A stretch of DNA of 64,000 nucleotides, from the NCBI GenBank assembly GCA_003142375.1, contig PLME01000004.1, positions 69,060 to 133,059 on the forward strand. Direction: 5' to 3'. The position numbers and the translations under genes were made by a program. The notes under the pieces were generated by a model. That model saw only the letters and a list, made by a program, of their open reading frames with translations. It was not told where the DNA came from and ran no database searches. Position 1 is the first letter of the stretch, and every line of letters begins with the position of its first letter. Below, one piece after another: positions 55,639 through 64,000 of the stretch. The stretch is from Dehalococcoidia bacterium. GTDB taxonomy: Bacteria; Chloroflexota; Dehalococcoidia; GIF9; UBA5629.

Positions 55639-56911
55639 AGCCTCCCGTATCGGCATCGATATCAAGCACTTCACCGCAGAAATAAAGCCCTTTTATCAGC
55701 TTTGACTGCATGGTGCGCGGGTCGACCTCGTTCAGGCAAATACCCCCGGCCGTTACCATGGCCTCAGCCAGCGGACGCGGGCCCTTAATATCCAGCCTGT
55801 AGTCTTTTAAGATGCGGCTGATATTTTCACGTTGTGGGGCGGTGACCTGGTTAGCCCTGGTCTGCCCGGAAACCCCGGCCTCGGCTAAAACTGATACAGC
55901 TATTTTCGATGGCACTAAATCTTCGAGTATATTCTGCACTAAACGGCTGCTGTAACGGTTCAGCATCTCCTGCAACTCCTCCTCCGCATGTTTATGTTCC
56001 TTTTTAGGAATGAGGTCGATGGTGAGGCTGGCGAAGCCCTGCTCCAGGGCATCCGCCACCGCCAGGCTCATGAGCAGAACAGCCGGGCCGCTGAGGCCGT
56101 AATGCGTAAAGAGGATATCGCCGGTCCGGCTTTCGATGAGGGGCAGCCGGATCTTGCGGCCCGCTATGCCGCGTCCACAGTCTTTACCGGGGATTAAAGC
56201 CGGGTCGATATCTTCGGCTCTGCAGGCAAAGGATGTTAGCCGTACACCTTTCAAACTTATACCCTGCAGACTTTGGGCTTTTGTTCCTTCCGTCATCAGC
56301 GGCACCAGTGCCGGCCGCAATCTGACAATCGAATGTCCCAGGGCGGCGGCCATTTTATATCCGTCGCCGGTTGACCCGGTCTGAGGGTAGGAGGCGCCCC
56401 CGGTTGCCAGTACTGCTGCATCGGCCCTGTAAGAGCCCATGGCGGTGCATACAGCGGTGACACGCCCACCTGATGCTTCAATTTCCCGGACGGGCGATTC
56501 CATTACGATTTTGACGCCGTTTTGAGACATATATTGTATAAGAGCGGCTACGACATCCGAGGACCGGCCGGAAGCCGGGAAGATGCGGCCGTCCGGCTCT
56601 GCCAGCGTTTTAAGTCCCTGCCCGGCGAAAAAATTCAAAAGGTCATTGCGGGAGAAACGGCGGAGGGAGGGGTAGAGGAATTTCCCGTTCCTGCCGAACA
56701 TACAGATGAAATCTTCGAAGTCCCGTGCGTTGCTGAGGTTGCAGCGCGTATTTCCGCTGATTAGGACTTTTTTGCCCGGGCGCTCCATTTTCTCTAGCAG
56801 CAGCACTTCGGCGCCTGATTCCGCGGCGCGGCCGGCCGCCATCATGCCGGCCGCCCCACCGCCGATAACGACAATTTTTTTCTTACTCATAGCGTTTTGC
56901 ATACCCGTCAA
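55574..56911 (-). CDS. HI0933-family FAD/NAD(P)-dependent oxidoreductase
   Basis: [49 protein letters not shown]...[31 protein letters not shown]. Confidence 0.93.
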   Translation of the reverse strand: [445 protein letters not shown]

Positions 56912-57020
56912 GCGGCTTGCCGCCGGGAGAATATCGAACGCCGGACCGTCGGTATGTGCATGCCCCTCTCAATCCGTATTATAATAACATCATTTCCACA
57001 CGGCAGGAATTTATCTCAAA

Positions 57021-57545
57021 ATGAAAAAAACCGGCGGCGTGTTGACACGCCAAGACTTGCTTGAATTGCTGAAAGGCCAGCCTCCCCTGTTAGCAGGGTT
57101 TGTGAACCTCGAGGAGCAATTGCAGCCTAACGGCATCGACCTGACTGTGCGTGAAATCAGCGCCTTCTCATCCAGGGGCAACCTTACAGAGACCAACGAG
57201 GGCAGGGAATTGTCCAAAACAACACTTCTGGTATTCGATGCTCACGGCGGCGTTGACCTGTTGCCGGGGGCTTACCTTATCACGTTTAACGAAATCGTCA
57301 GTCTCCCCTCCGATATTATGGCTTTGGCCAGGCCGCGTTCGAGCCTGAACCGCTGCGGCGTCAGCATGCACAGCGCCGTCTGGGACGCAGGCTATTCAGG
57401 GCGGTCACAGTCGATGCTGGTTGTATATAACACACACGGCTTCAGGCTGCACAGAAACGCGCGGGTCATGCAGCTCGTCTTCATGTATACTACGCGTGAT
57501 GTCGGCCAGGGCTATAGCGGCCGTTATCAGAATGAAAATATTTAG
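57021..57545 (+). CDS. dCTP deaminase/dUTPase family protein
   Basis: LEEQLQPNGIDLTVREI...ALARPRSSLNRCGVSMHSAVWDAGYSGRSQSMLVVYN...MQLVFMYT. Confidence 0.9.
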   Translation: MKKTGGVLTRQDLLELLKGQPPLLAGFVNLEEQLQPNGIDLTVREISAFSSRGNLTETNEGRELSKTTLLVFDAHGGVDLLPGAYLITFNEIVSLPSDIMALARPRSSLNRCGVSMHSAVWDAGYSGRSQSMLVVYNTHGFRLHRNARVMQLVFMYTTRDVGQGYSGRYQNENI

Positions 57546-57571
57546 TCTTTAATTAAGGAGAACCGATCTCG

Positions 57572-58726
57572 ATGAAAATAAGCAGACTATCATTTTACTT
57601 GATGATATCAACTTTGTTGTTGTTGCTCGGTCTGGCGGGCTGCATCAACCAGTCGCCCATCGAACAGGCGGTCATTACCAGCGGTGTGGCCAAGACCGGC
57701 CAGCCGGAACTGGCGGCCGACAGCTTCGCCCCGGATGTAAAGAACATCTATTGCTCGGTCAAGCTTTCCGCCACATCTACAACATCCATGGTCAAGGCAG
57801 AATGGTATGTGGCTAAAAGCGACGAGGCCGGCCTTACCAATTCCCTGATTGGGAACGAGACCCTGGCGGCATCGAGCCCCTACATCGTTTTTACCTTCAC
57901 CCGTGCGGATAAGCTCCTGCCCAGGGGTGACTACGAGGTGAAGTTGTATTTCGACGATAAATACCAGAAGTCTGCCACCTTCAAAATCCAGGGAAATACA
58001 TCTGCTCCGGCGGCCACCGTGAGCGAAGCAACCATGTGCTCCGCCATCGACCTGCTGACAAATAAACCTGTCGATAAAATAGATACCTTCCCCAATGATA
58101 TCTCTAAGATATTCTGCTCCTTCAAAGTAAGCGGAGCTGGAGTAGACACCGCGCTTAAAGGACATTGGGTATATGTATCCGGTGAAATAGCGGGCCTGGC
58201 AGGCAAGACAATTAATGACAGCTCCACCACCTCTGAGGGCAGGGACTATATAAGTTTTTCCATAGGCGTTCCTCCAGGTAAATTCTTCCCCAACGGCGAC
58301 TATGATCTAAAGCTGCTGGTGGAAGACAAGGAAGTGGCGAACCTGCCCTTCAAAGTTGTGGCTCCAGCATCTATCCCCGGGCCGTTTTTCGCAGGCATGT
58401 CAACCTTTGCCTACTCGGGTTCGGACAACAATACGATTGTATTGACGTCACAATTCCCGGCGGATAGCCCGGCGGTCAACCTGCTGGTCAAGGCCTATAA
58501 TGTGCCGTCAGGTTCCACCCTCGACATTCAGTGGATCGTCGCCAAAAGCACCGACCAAACCCTGATCGACCAGGTCGTAAAAGAGGAAAAATTGCAGATT
58601 CAGGGCTCAGGCCCGATCGTCAGTTCGCTGATCAGCCGTTCCGGCCCCTTTGTCAAAGGTGACTATCAGGTCAAACTGCTGATAGGTAGCCAGGAAATAG
58701 CTACGGTTCCCTTTAAGGTGCAGTAA
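57572..58726 (+). CDS. hypothetical lipoprotein with three repeated modules
   Basis: Lipobox LLGLAGCINQ; three similar segments ending in FPNGDYDLKLLVEDKEVANLPFKV / GDYEVKLYFDDKYQKSATFKI / GDYQVKLLIGSQEIATVPFKV. Confidence 0.7.
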   Translation: MKISRLSFYLMISTLLLLLGLAGCINQSPIEQAVITSGVAKTGQPELAADSFAPDVKNIYCSVKLSATSTTSMVKAEWYVAKSDEAGLTNSLIGNETLAASSPYIVFTFTRADKLLPRGDYEVKLYFDDKYQKSATFKIQGNTSAPAATVSEATMCSAIDLLTNKPVDKIDTFPNDISKIFCSFKVSGAGVDTALKGHWVYVSGEIAGLAGKTINDSSTTSEGRDYISFSIGVPPGKFFPNGDYDLKLLVEDKEVANLPFKVVAPASIPGPFFAGMSTFAYSGSDNNTIVLTSQFPADSPAVNLLVKAYNVPSGSTLDIQWIVAKSTDQTLIDQVVKEEKLQIQGSGPIVSSLISRSGPFVKGDYQVKLLIGSQEIATVPFKVQ

Positions 58727-58734
58727 ACCGAGTA

Positions 58735-59535
58735 ATGGATATGAAAAGCGTTGTTACCATCATTCTGGCCTTGCTACTGATCAGCATTGCGGCTTTAGCG
58801 GGCTGCAGGCCTGCCATACAGGCAGACCGGGATACCCTGTTCCAGGTGTCGACTATCGGTGCGCTGATGCAGGGTGTCTATGACGGGGGTATGACGCTGG
58901 GCGAGCTCAGGCCATACGGTGATTTCGGCGTCGGCACTTTCAAGGACCTGAATGGAGAGATGCTGTTATTGAACGGCAAATTTTACCGGGCGCAACTTGA
59001 CGGCAGCATCATCAGTGTGCCGGATGATACCATAACGCCTTTTGCAGAGGTGACTTTCCTGGATGATGATGTGATGGTGTCACCTGATAAGGTCATGAAT
59101 TTGAGCCAGATGCAAGCCTACATAGACAGCCTGCTCCCCAGCCTGAACCTGTTCTACGCTATTAAAATCGAAGGACGGTTCAGCTACATGAAAACGAGGA
59201 GCGTTCCTGCCCAGACCCAGCCCTACCCTGCCTTGACCGAAGCAGTTAAGAACCAGCAGGTCACAGAGTCCCGCGATATCGAGGGCACCATGATCGGCTT
59301 CAGATGCCCGCCCTATATAGATGGGGTGAACGTTCCGGGATACCATTTCCATTTCATTGATAAGGACCTGAAGAAGGGGGGACACGTGCTCGACTGCCAG
59401 ACCTCGGATATCAAAATAGTAATCGATAATACGGCCAATTTCATTATGGAGCTGCCGGGCAATAAGCACTTTTACCAGGTGAACCTGGGACAGTCCGATC
59501 AGCAGGGACTTAACCAGGTGGAGAAGGGCAAGTAA
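58735..59535 (+). CDS. Alpha-acetolactate decarboxylase with lipoprotein signal
   Basis: LISIAALAGCRPA lipobox; LFQVSTIGALMQGVYDGGMTLGELRPYGDFGVGTFKDLNGEMLLLNGKFYR...YHFHFIDKDLKKGGHVLDC. Confidence 0.88.
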   Translation: MDMKSVVTIILALLLISIAALAGCRPAIQADRDTLFQVSTIGALMQGVYDGGMTLGELRPYGDFGVGTFKDLNGEMLLLNGKFYRAQLDGSIISVPDDTITPFAEVTFLDDDVMVSPDKVMNLSQMQAYIDSLLPSLNLFYAIKIEGRFSYMKTRSVPAQTQPYPALTEAVKNQQVTESRDIEGTMIGFRCPPYIDGVNVPGYHFHFIDKDLKKGGHVLDCQTSDIKIVIDNTANFIMELPGNKHFYQVNLGQSDQQGLNQVEKGK

Positions 59536-59591
59536 CGGCGGATTTACCGCCGCTTTGACTCGACTTATCAGGGGAAGTAAACTCACATAGT

Positions 59592-59774
59592 ATGCCTAAG
59601 AAGAAGAAACTCAAGCCTTCATGGTTGGATAATCTGAAGATCAGCGTTAAACAGGCGCTGGGTATGAAAGTTATTCTTTGCGATTCCTGCCGCTACGATT
59701 GGCGCGGTGCCTGCCATCAGCCCGCCCGTCCCAACGCAGTATGGTGCCCCGACTACAGCAAACGCGGCGGCTAG
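59592..59774 (+). CDS. small Cys-containing hypothetical protein
   Basis: 60 aa with CDSCRYDWRGACHQPARPNAVWCPDY. Confidence 0.55.
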   Translation: MPKKKKLKPSWLDNLKISVKQALGMKVILCDSCRYDWRGACHQPARPNAVWCPDYSKRGG

Positions 59775-60190
59775 CCTTGTCCCTGACCCAAGCCAACCGG
59801 CGGCGCCTGAACGACCCTGAGGGGTATGCGGGTCATCTCGTGTCCTTCCACCACAGCATGAATGGAGTATGACCCGTACCTGGGGAATTCCACGCCGTCG
59901 AAGCGCATGGCAATGCGGCCCGTGCTCTCGGTGCCGGAGGGGGGCCTGGGTATAGTGATCTTGCCTTTAAGAGGCGGGATAATCTCTTTGCCGTCTTCAT
60001 CTATCATGTGCACTTCGAAATTCTTATCGCCTGCCTCCACTACCGTGGCGCGCATCTGGATGACGAGGAAAAAGGTTGGGTGCCTTGTCGGTACCTGCTG
60101 GGCAATTATGGTATCGAAGCCGATGCCCAGGGCGTTGATCTTGTTGGTAGCCTCGGCATAGTCACAGATAAAAGAGAAATCCACCTGCAT
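59771..60190 (-). CDS. hypothetical protein
   Basis: 139 aa beta-rich ORF, MQVDFSFICDYAEATNKINALGIGFDTIIAQQVPTRHPTFFLVIQMRAT; convergent 4-nt overlap with previous ORF. Confidence 0.6.
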   Translation of the reverse strand: MQVDFSFICDYAEATNKINALGIGFDTIIAQQVPTRHPTFFLVIQMRATVVEAGDKNFEVHMIDEDGKEIIPPLKGKITIPRPPSGTESTGRIAMRFDGVEFPRYGSYSIHAVVEGHEMTRIPLRVVQAPPVGLGQGQG

Positions 60191-60327
60191 TACGCGTTTA
60201 TTCTACCATGTCCGGCAGGGACGTATTTTCTATTCCAGCCCGGCGAAGTCGAAATATGCCGTTTCTTTGACGGCACATATAGCTGATGTTATCATAAGTC
60301 CAACTCAGCGGCTATGACGGGAAGGAT

Positions 60328-61605
60328 ATGGATAGTCAGCACGGTTTATATTTCATAATAATCTTCATATGTCTGCTTTTATCGGCGTTCTTTTCCAGCG
60401 CGGAAGTGGCCGTCATCTCCATGAGCAGGATACGCGTGAAGCACCTGCTCAGCAACGACGTTAAGTTTGCGGACATACTTGAAAGCTTCAAGCAAAATCC
60501 CGGCATTTTCCTCGCGGCCATCCTGCTGGGCAATACGCTGGTCAATATAGCCGCCGCTTCTATGGCTACGATCATCGCTGTCAGCCTGTTCAAAGAGCAG
60601 TTGGGCGTGGTTGTTGCGACTATCACCATAACCGTGATCATACTGGTATTTTGCGAAGTCATCCCTAAAACCATAGCATCTCATAATAACGAAAAACTGG
60701 CGCTGGCCTATTCCATCCCGGTGCAACTTTTAATCTGGATCCTATACCCCTTCGTCTGGGTACTGAGTAAGATCGGGGCCGGGTTTACACGCATAGTATC
60801 GGGAGAGGAGGAAGCCAAGCTGACGGTGGACGAGGCCGAGATTCGCACAGCCATCGACGTGGGTGAAGCCGAGGGTGTGTGGAAGGATACCGAAGCCGAT
60901 ATGATTCACAAGGCCCTGGAGTTCCCGGACCGGCCGGTGAAGGACGTGATGCAGCCGCGCACCGAGATTTCGTTCATCGAAGAGGGGACCAGGTTGGACG
61001 AGTTCCTCAAAATATACAGCGACCACCCTCATTCCAGGTTTCCTGTGTTCAAAGAGACACCTGACAACGTAACCGGCATGCTGACCACCAAAGACGTACT
61101 CATGGCCATAGCCAGGAACTCCGTGGAGATGACGGATGCCATTGACCTGATGGTCAGGCACGCCTATTTTGTGCCCGAGACCAAACGGCTGGGCGAGATG
61201 CTGGCCGAGATGCGCGACAACAATTTCCACATGGCTATCGTCATAGACGAATTCGGTGGGGTGGCGGGCATAGCCAACCTGGAACACCTGGCCGCTGAGA
61301 TCATGGGCAGCATCGGCGACGAGATGACCACCAACGAAAAAGAGATAACCCCTATCGATGCCAATACCAACGAGATAGACGGGGGTATCAGGGTGGAAGA
61401 GGCTAACGATCAGCTCGACCTGGACTTGCCCGTGGGGGAGTACGACACGGTGGCCGGGTTTATACTCAGCCACCTGGGGCGCATACCCAAGCAGGGCGAG
61501 CATTTTAAGTTCCGCGATCTGAAGATGGTGATTACTGAGATGAAGGATAGGAAGATCGAGCGGATCACTGTAACCAGGGAAAAGAATGCACCGCCTGCGC
61601 CTTAA
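60328..61605 (+). CDS. CNNM/DUF21 + CBS-domain hemolysin-family transporter (CorC-like)
   Basis: FFSSAEVAVISMSRIRVKHL...VKDVMQPRTEISFIEEG...FHMAIVIDEFGGVAGIANLEHLAAEIMGSIGDE. Confidence 0.92.
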   Translation: MDSQHGLYFIIIFICLLLSAFFSSAEVAVISMSRIRVKHLLSNDVKFADILESFKQNPGIFLAAILLGNTLVNIAAASMATIIAVSLFKEQLGVVVATITITVIILVFCEVIPKTIASHNNEKLALAYSIPVQLLIWILYPFVWVLSKIGAGFTRIVSGEEEAKLTVDEAEIRTAIDVGEAEGVWKDTEADMIHKALEFPDRPVKDVMQPRTEISFIEEGTRLDEFLKIYSDHPHSRFPVFKETPDNVTGMLTTKDVLMAIARNSVEMTDAIDLMVRHAYFVPETKRLGEMLAEMRDNNFHMAIVIDEFGGVAGIANLEHLAAEIMGSIGDEMTTNEKEITPIDANTNEIDGGIRVEEANDQLDLDLPVGEYDTVAGFILSHLGRIPKQGEHFKFRDLKMVITEMKDRKIERITVTREKNAPPAP

Positions 61606-62227
61606 GTTCAGCCGCGGTGAGCAGCTCAAATATCTTTCGCATCTCGATCTGATGAGATTATGGGAGCGCGCACTGCGCCGTGCCGGATTGCCTGCTGCCT
61701 ACTCCGAAGGGTTCAGCCCGCATCCCAAGATATCGCTGGCCTCGCCCCTGGCTGTAGGTGTAACCAGTTGCGCTGAATTGATGGACGTTTTCCTGAACCG
61801 TACAGTCTCCCCCGGGATTTTTATGAAAAAGGTGGCGCCCCAGCTTCCACAGGGCATAGAAGTCCTGGAGGTATTGCCTGTGAATGTTCAGTCCCCTTCG
61901 CTGCAATCGCGCTTGCGCCAGGCGGAATACCTGGTTGAGCTGGAAACCGATAAGAATGCCGAGCAAATCACAATGGAAATAAAATCGTTGTTGGATAAAG
62001 GCAATTTGCCCTGGCATCATTCCCGCGACACCGGTGAGCGATTCTATGATCTTCGCCCCTTGATCGAAGACCTTTGGCTGATCGAGGTTAAAGAAACCTT
62101 ATGCCGCATCGGCATGCTGCTGCGCTGCGATGCCTCCGGTACTGGCAGGCCCGAGCAGGTGGCCAGGGCATTGAACTTTACACAGCCACCCATGTGCATT
62201 GAACGCACTAAACTCATCTTCGCCTGA
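61586..62227 (+). CDS. DUF2344 (TIGR03936) radical-SAM-linked protein
   Basis: MHRLRLKFSRGEQLKYLSHLDLMRLWERALRRAGLPAAYSEGFSPHPKISLASPLAVGVTS. Confidence 0.9.
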   Translation: MHRLRLKFSRGEQLKYLSHLDLMRLWERALRRAGLPAAYSEGFSPHPKISLASPLAVGVTSCAELMDVFLNRTVSPGIFMKKVAPQLPQGIEVLEVLPVNVQSPSLQSRLRQAEYLVELETDKNAEQITMEIKSLLDKGNLPWHHSRDTGERFYDLRPLIEDLWLIEVKETLCRIGMLLRCDASGTGRPEQVARALNFTQPPMCIERTKLIFA

Positions 62228-62310
62228 AGTGTCTCCCTGTTCTCTGATTGCGAGCATCCGGGTTTAACCATATAATAAACCGTCGGCCATCGCATTCAAG
62301 GAGGAAACCC

Positions 62311-62925
62311 ATCAGACTCTATCTTATACGGCACGGCGAGACCGTCTGGAACAAGCAGAGGATCATCCAGGGCAGCGGCAGCGATACGGAACTGAGTGAG
62401 ACCGGCAAAATTCAGGTTGAGAAGCTGGCCCTGGTTATGAAGGATGTGCCGTTCACCGCGATATATTCCAGTCCCATGCAGCGCGCCATGGAGACCGCCG
62501 GAGCAGTTGCGGGCTATCAAGGACTGGAAGTCCATCCGGAAGCCGATCTGAGGGAAATACATGTTGGCGAGATGGAAGGCATGTCTCTGGAGACCTTTGC
62601 CAAAGGTTTCCCGCAGTTCCTGGTGGACTGGCAGACCAAAGGCGAGGAAGTCAACTTCAACGGCGGCGAAAAGCTGGGAGAGTTCAGGGACAGGGTATGG
62701 GCGGTGGTTAAAAAGGTCGTTAAGTCCAATCCTGAGGGCACAGTGGCCCTGGTTTCACACTACTTTGTGACCGCTACTATCGTCTGCACAGCGCTGGGGC
62801 TGCCCTTGACCAACCTGGTGAGAATACGCATTCAGCCCAGCAGCCGGACCATCCTGGACTTTGGGGACGGCTGTGACCCGCGCCTTTTACTATTGAGCGA
62901 TACCTGCCATTTAAGGGAGAAGTGA
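62311..62925 (+). CDS. Histidine phosphatase (phosphoglycerate-mutase-like), apparent ATC start
   Basis: (I)RLYLIRHGETVWNKQRIIQGSGSDTELSETG; AAGGAGG RBS 6 nt upstream of ATC 62311; ORF caller start TTG 62248 lacks an RBS. Confidence 0.88.
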   Translation: MRLYLIRHGETVWNKQRIIQGSGSDTELSETGKIQVEKLALVMKDVPFTAIYSSPMQRAMETAGAVAGYQGLEVHPEADLREIHVGEMEGMSLETFAKGFPQFLVDWQTKGEEVNFNGGEKLGEFRDRVWAVVKKVVKSNPEGTVALVSHYFVTATIVCTALGLPLTNLVRIRIQPSSRTILDFGDGCDPRLLLLSDTCHLREK

Positions 62926-62926
62926 T

Positions 62927-64000
62927 TTGCCCGCCAGTATCAGCAGCCTCCCTAAAGTTGTCGGCAGTTATATACGGAAGTACGGCCTGTTGTCCGGGGG
63001 GGAGAAGGTGCTGGTGGCGGTATCCGGTGGGCCGGACTCGGTGTGCCTGCTCCACGTGCTGAACAGCCTTAAGGACGAGCTCGGCATTCAGCTACATGTA
63101 GCGCACCTTGACCACAGCCTGCGCGGTGCGGAATCAGATGCCGACTCCCAGTATGTTTCCGCCCTGTCTGGGAAACTCAATTTACCTGTCACTATTGAAA
63201 AAAGGGACGTGCGCTCGCAAAGCGTCCAGGACAAAATTTCGCTTGAAGAAGCTGCCCGCGAAGTACGGTACAGGTTCCTGGATGAGACCGCCCGTCAGGT
63301 CGGCGCCTCCAGGGTTGCAGTGGGGCACACGCACAACGACCAGGTTGAAACAGTGCTCATGCACTACCTGCGCGGCACCGGCGTTCAGGGCTTGCGCGGG
63401 CTGAGGCCAGCCGTTCCCATACCCTGCGGCAAAAAGGATGACGGCATATGGGTGATACGTCCCCTGCTAAATCTCACGCGGGAGCAGACGGTAGAATATT
63501 GCAGCTCCCTCGACCTGAAGTCGCGCATCGATTCTACCAATGAGCAGACCGGCTTCCTGCGCAACCGCATCCGTCTGGAACTCTTGCCGCTGCTGAGGCA
63601 GTATAATCCCGACATTGATGATGCTCTCACCCGGCTGGCCGACCTGGCCGGTGAGGACGCTGATCTGCTGGATGCTCAGGCTACGGCCGCCTACGACCAG
63701 ACAGCCAGCAGCGAAGGCAACCTGACCTGTTTGGACTCCGGCAAGCTGCGCGGCGCTCCGCTGGCGCTTCAAAGGCGTGTTTTCCGCATTGCGCTGGAGC
63801 AGGCCTATGGCAGCCTGAAGGATATAGAAGCTCAGCACGTCAATGCTCTGGTAGACCTGCTGTTCGGCGCCACAGGCAGGTGTGTGAGCCTGCCGGGCGG
63901 GGTAACCGTCACCAGCGAGCGCAGCCGCATGGTCATATCCAAACCCGGAACCCCGGTCTGCCCGTGGCCCGTTTTAACCAAAAGCTATGATTTGAATATT
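62927..64000 (+). CDS. tilS: tRNA(Ile)-lysidine synthetase (partial, runs off right edge)
   Basis: KVLVAVSGGPDSVCLLHVLNSL...LHVAHLDHSLRGAESDAD...VAVGHTHNDQVETVLMHYLRGTG...IDSTNEQTGFLRNRIRLELLPLL; TTG start. Confidence 0.93.
   Translation, partial: MPASISSLPKVVGSYIRKYGLLSGGEKVLVAVSGGPDSVCLLHVLNSLKDELGIQLHVAHLDHSLRGAESDADSQYVSALSGKLNLPVTIEKRDVRSQSVQDKISLEEAAREVRYRFLDETARQVGASRVAVGHTHNDQVETVLMHYLRGTGVQGLRGLRPAVPIPCGKKDDGIWVIRPLLNLTREQTVEYCSSLDLKSRIDSTNEQTGFLRNRIRLELLPLLRQYNPDIDDALTRLADLAGEDADLLDAQATAAYDQTASSEGNLTCLDSGKLRGAPLALQRRVFRIALEQAYGSLKDIEAQHVNALVDLLFGATGRCVSLPGGVTVTSERSRMVISKPGTPVCPWPVLTKSYDLNI

Overview
This 64 kb window is a gene-dense bacterial chromosome segment; the gene content would fit an anaerobic Chloroflexi/Dehalococcoidia-like organism, but taxonomy is inference. 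From left to right it holds: (1) a bacterial NHEJ pair (truncated ligD at the edge, and ku) flanking a DUF72 gene. (2) A Ser/Thr phospho-signalling island (~3.0-11.8 kb) with five FHA proteins, a membrane-anchored kinase, a PP2C phosphatase and an FHA-winged-helix regulator, plus two four-unit 11-bp-period repeat arrays that look like its operators. (3) A low-GC three-gene insert with a membrane-anchored GIY-YIG protein, flanked by 24-bp inverted repeats (22/24 identical). (4) A large redox/acyl-CoA locus (~18.7-39.9 kb): benzoyl-CoA-reductase/2-hydroxyacyl-CoA-dehydratase-like subunits with two different activators, an unusual classical ALDH::Fe-ADH fusion, a MoaD-like carrier, paired SCP2-like proteins, Fe-ADH, a tungsten AOR family enzyme, a Liv-type ABC importer, an acyl-CoA ligase and two TetR regulators. 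Five promoters there share TTGACA-N17/18-TA(A/G)A(N)T followed by a CGA-rich operator. (5) Mostly housekeeping and lipoprotein genes to the right end, with a cydA fragment, a tRNA-Met 3'-half remnant and a truncated tilS at the edge. The best candidates for an undescribed system are the FHA/kinase island with its repeat operators and the co-regulated AOR/ALDH-ADH/BCR-like regulon. All assignments were made by reading sequence motifs; no searches were run.
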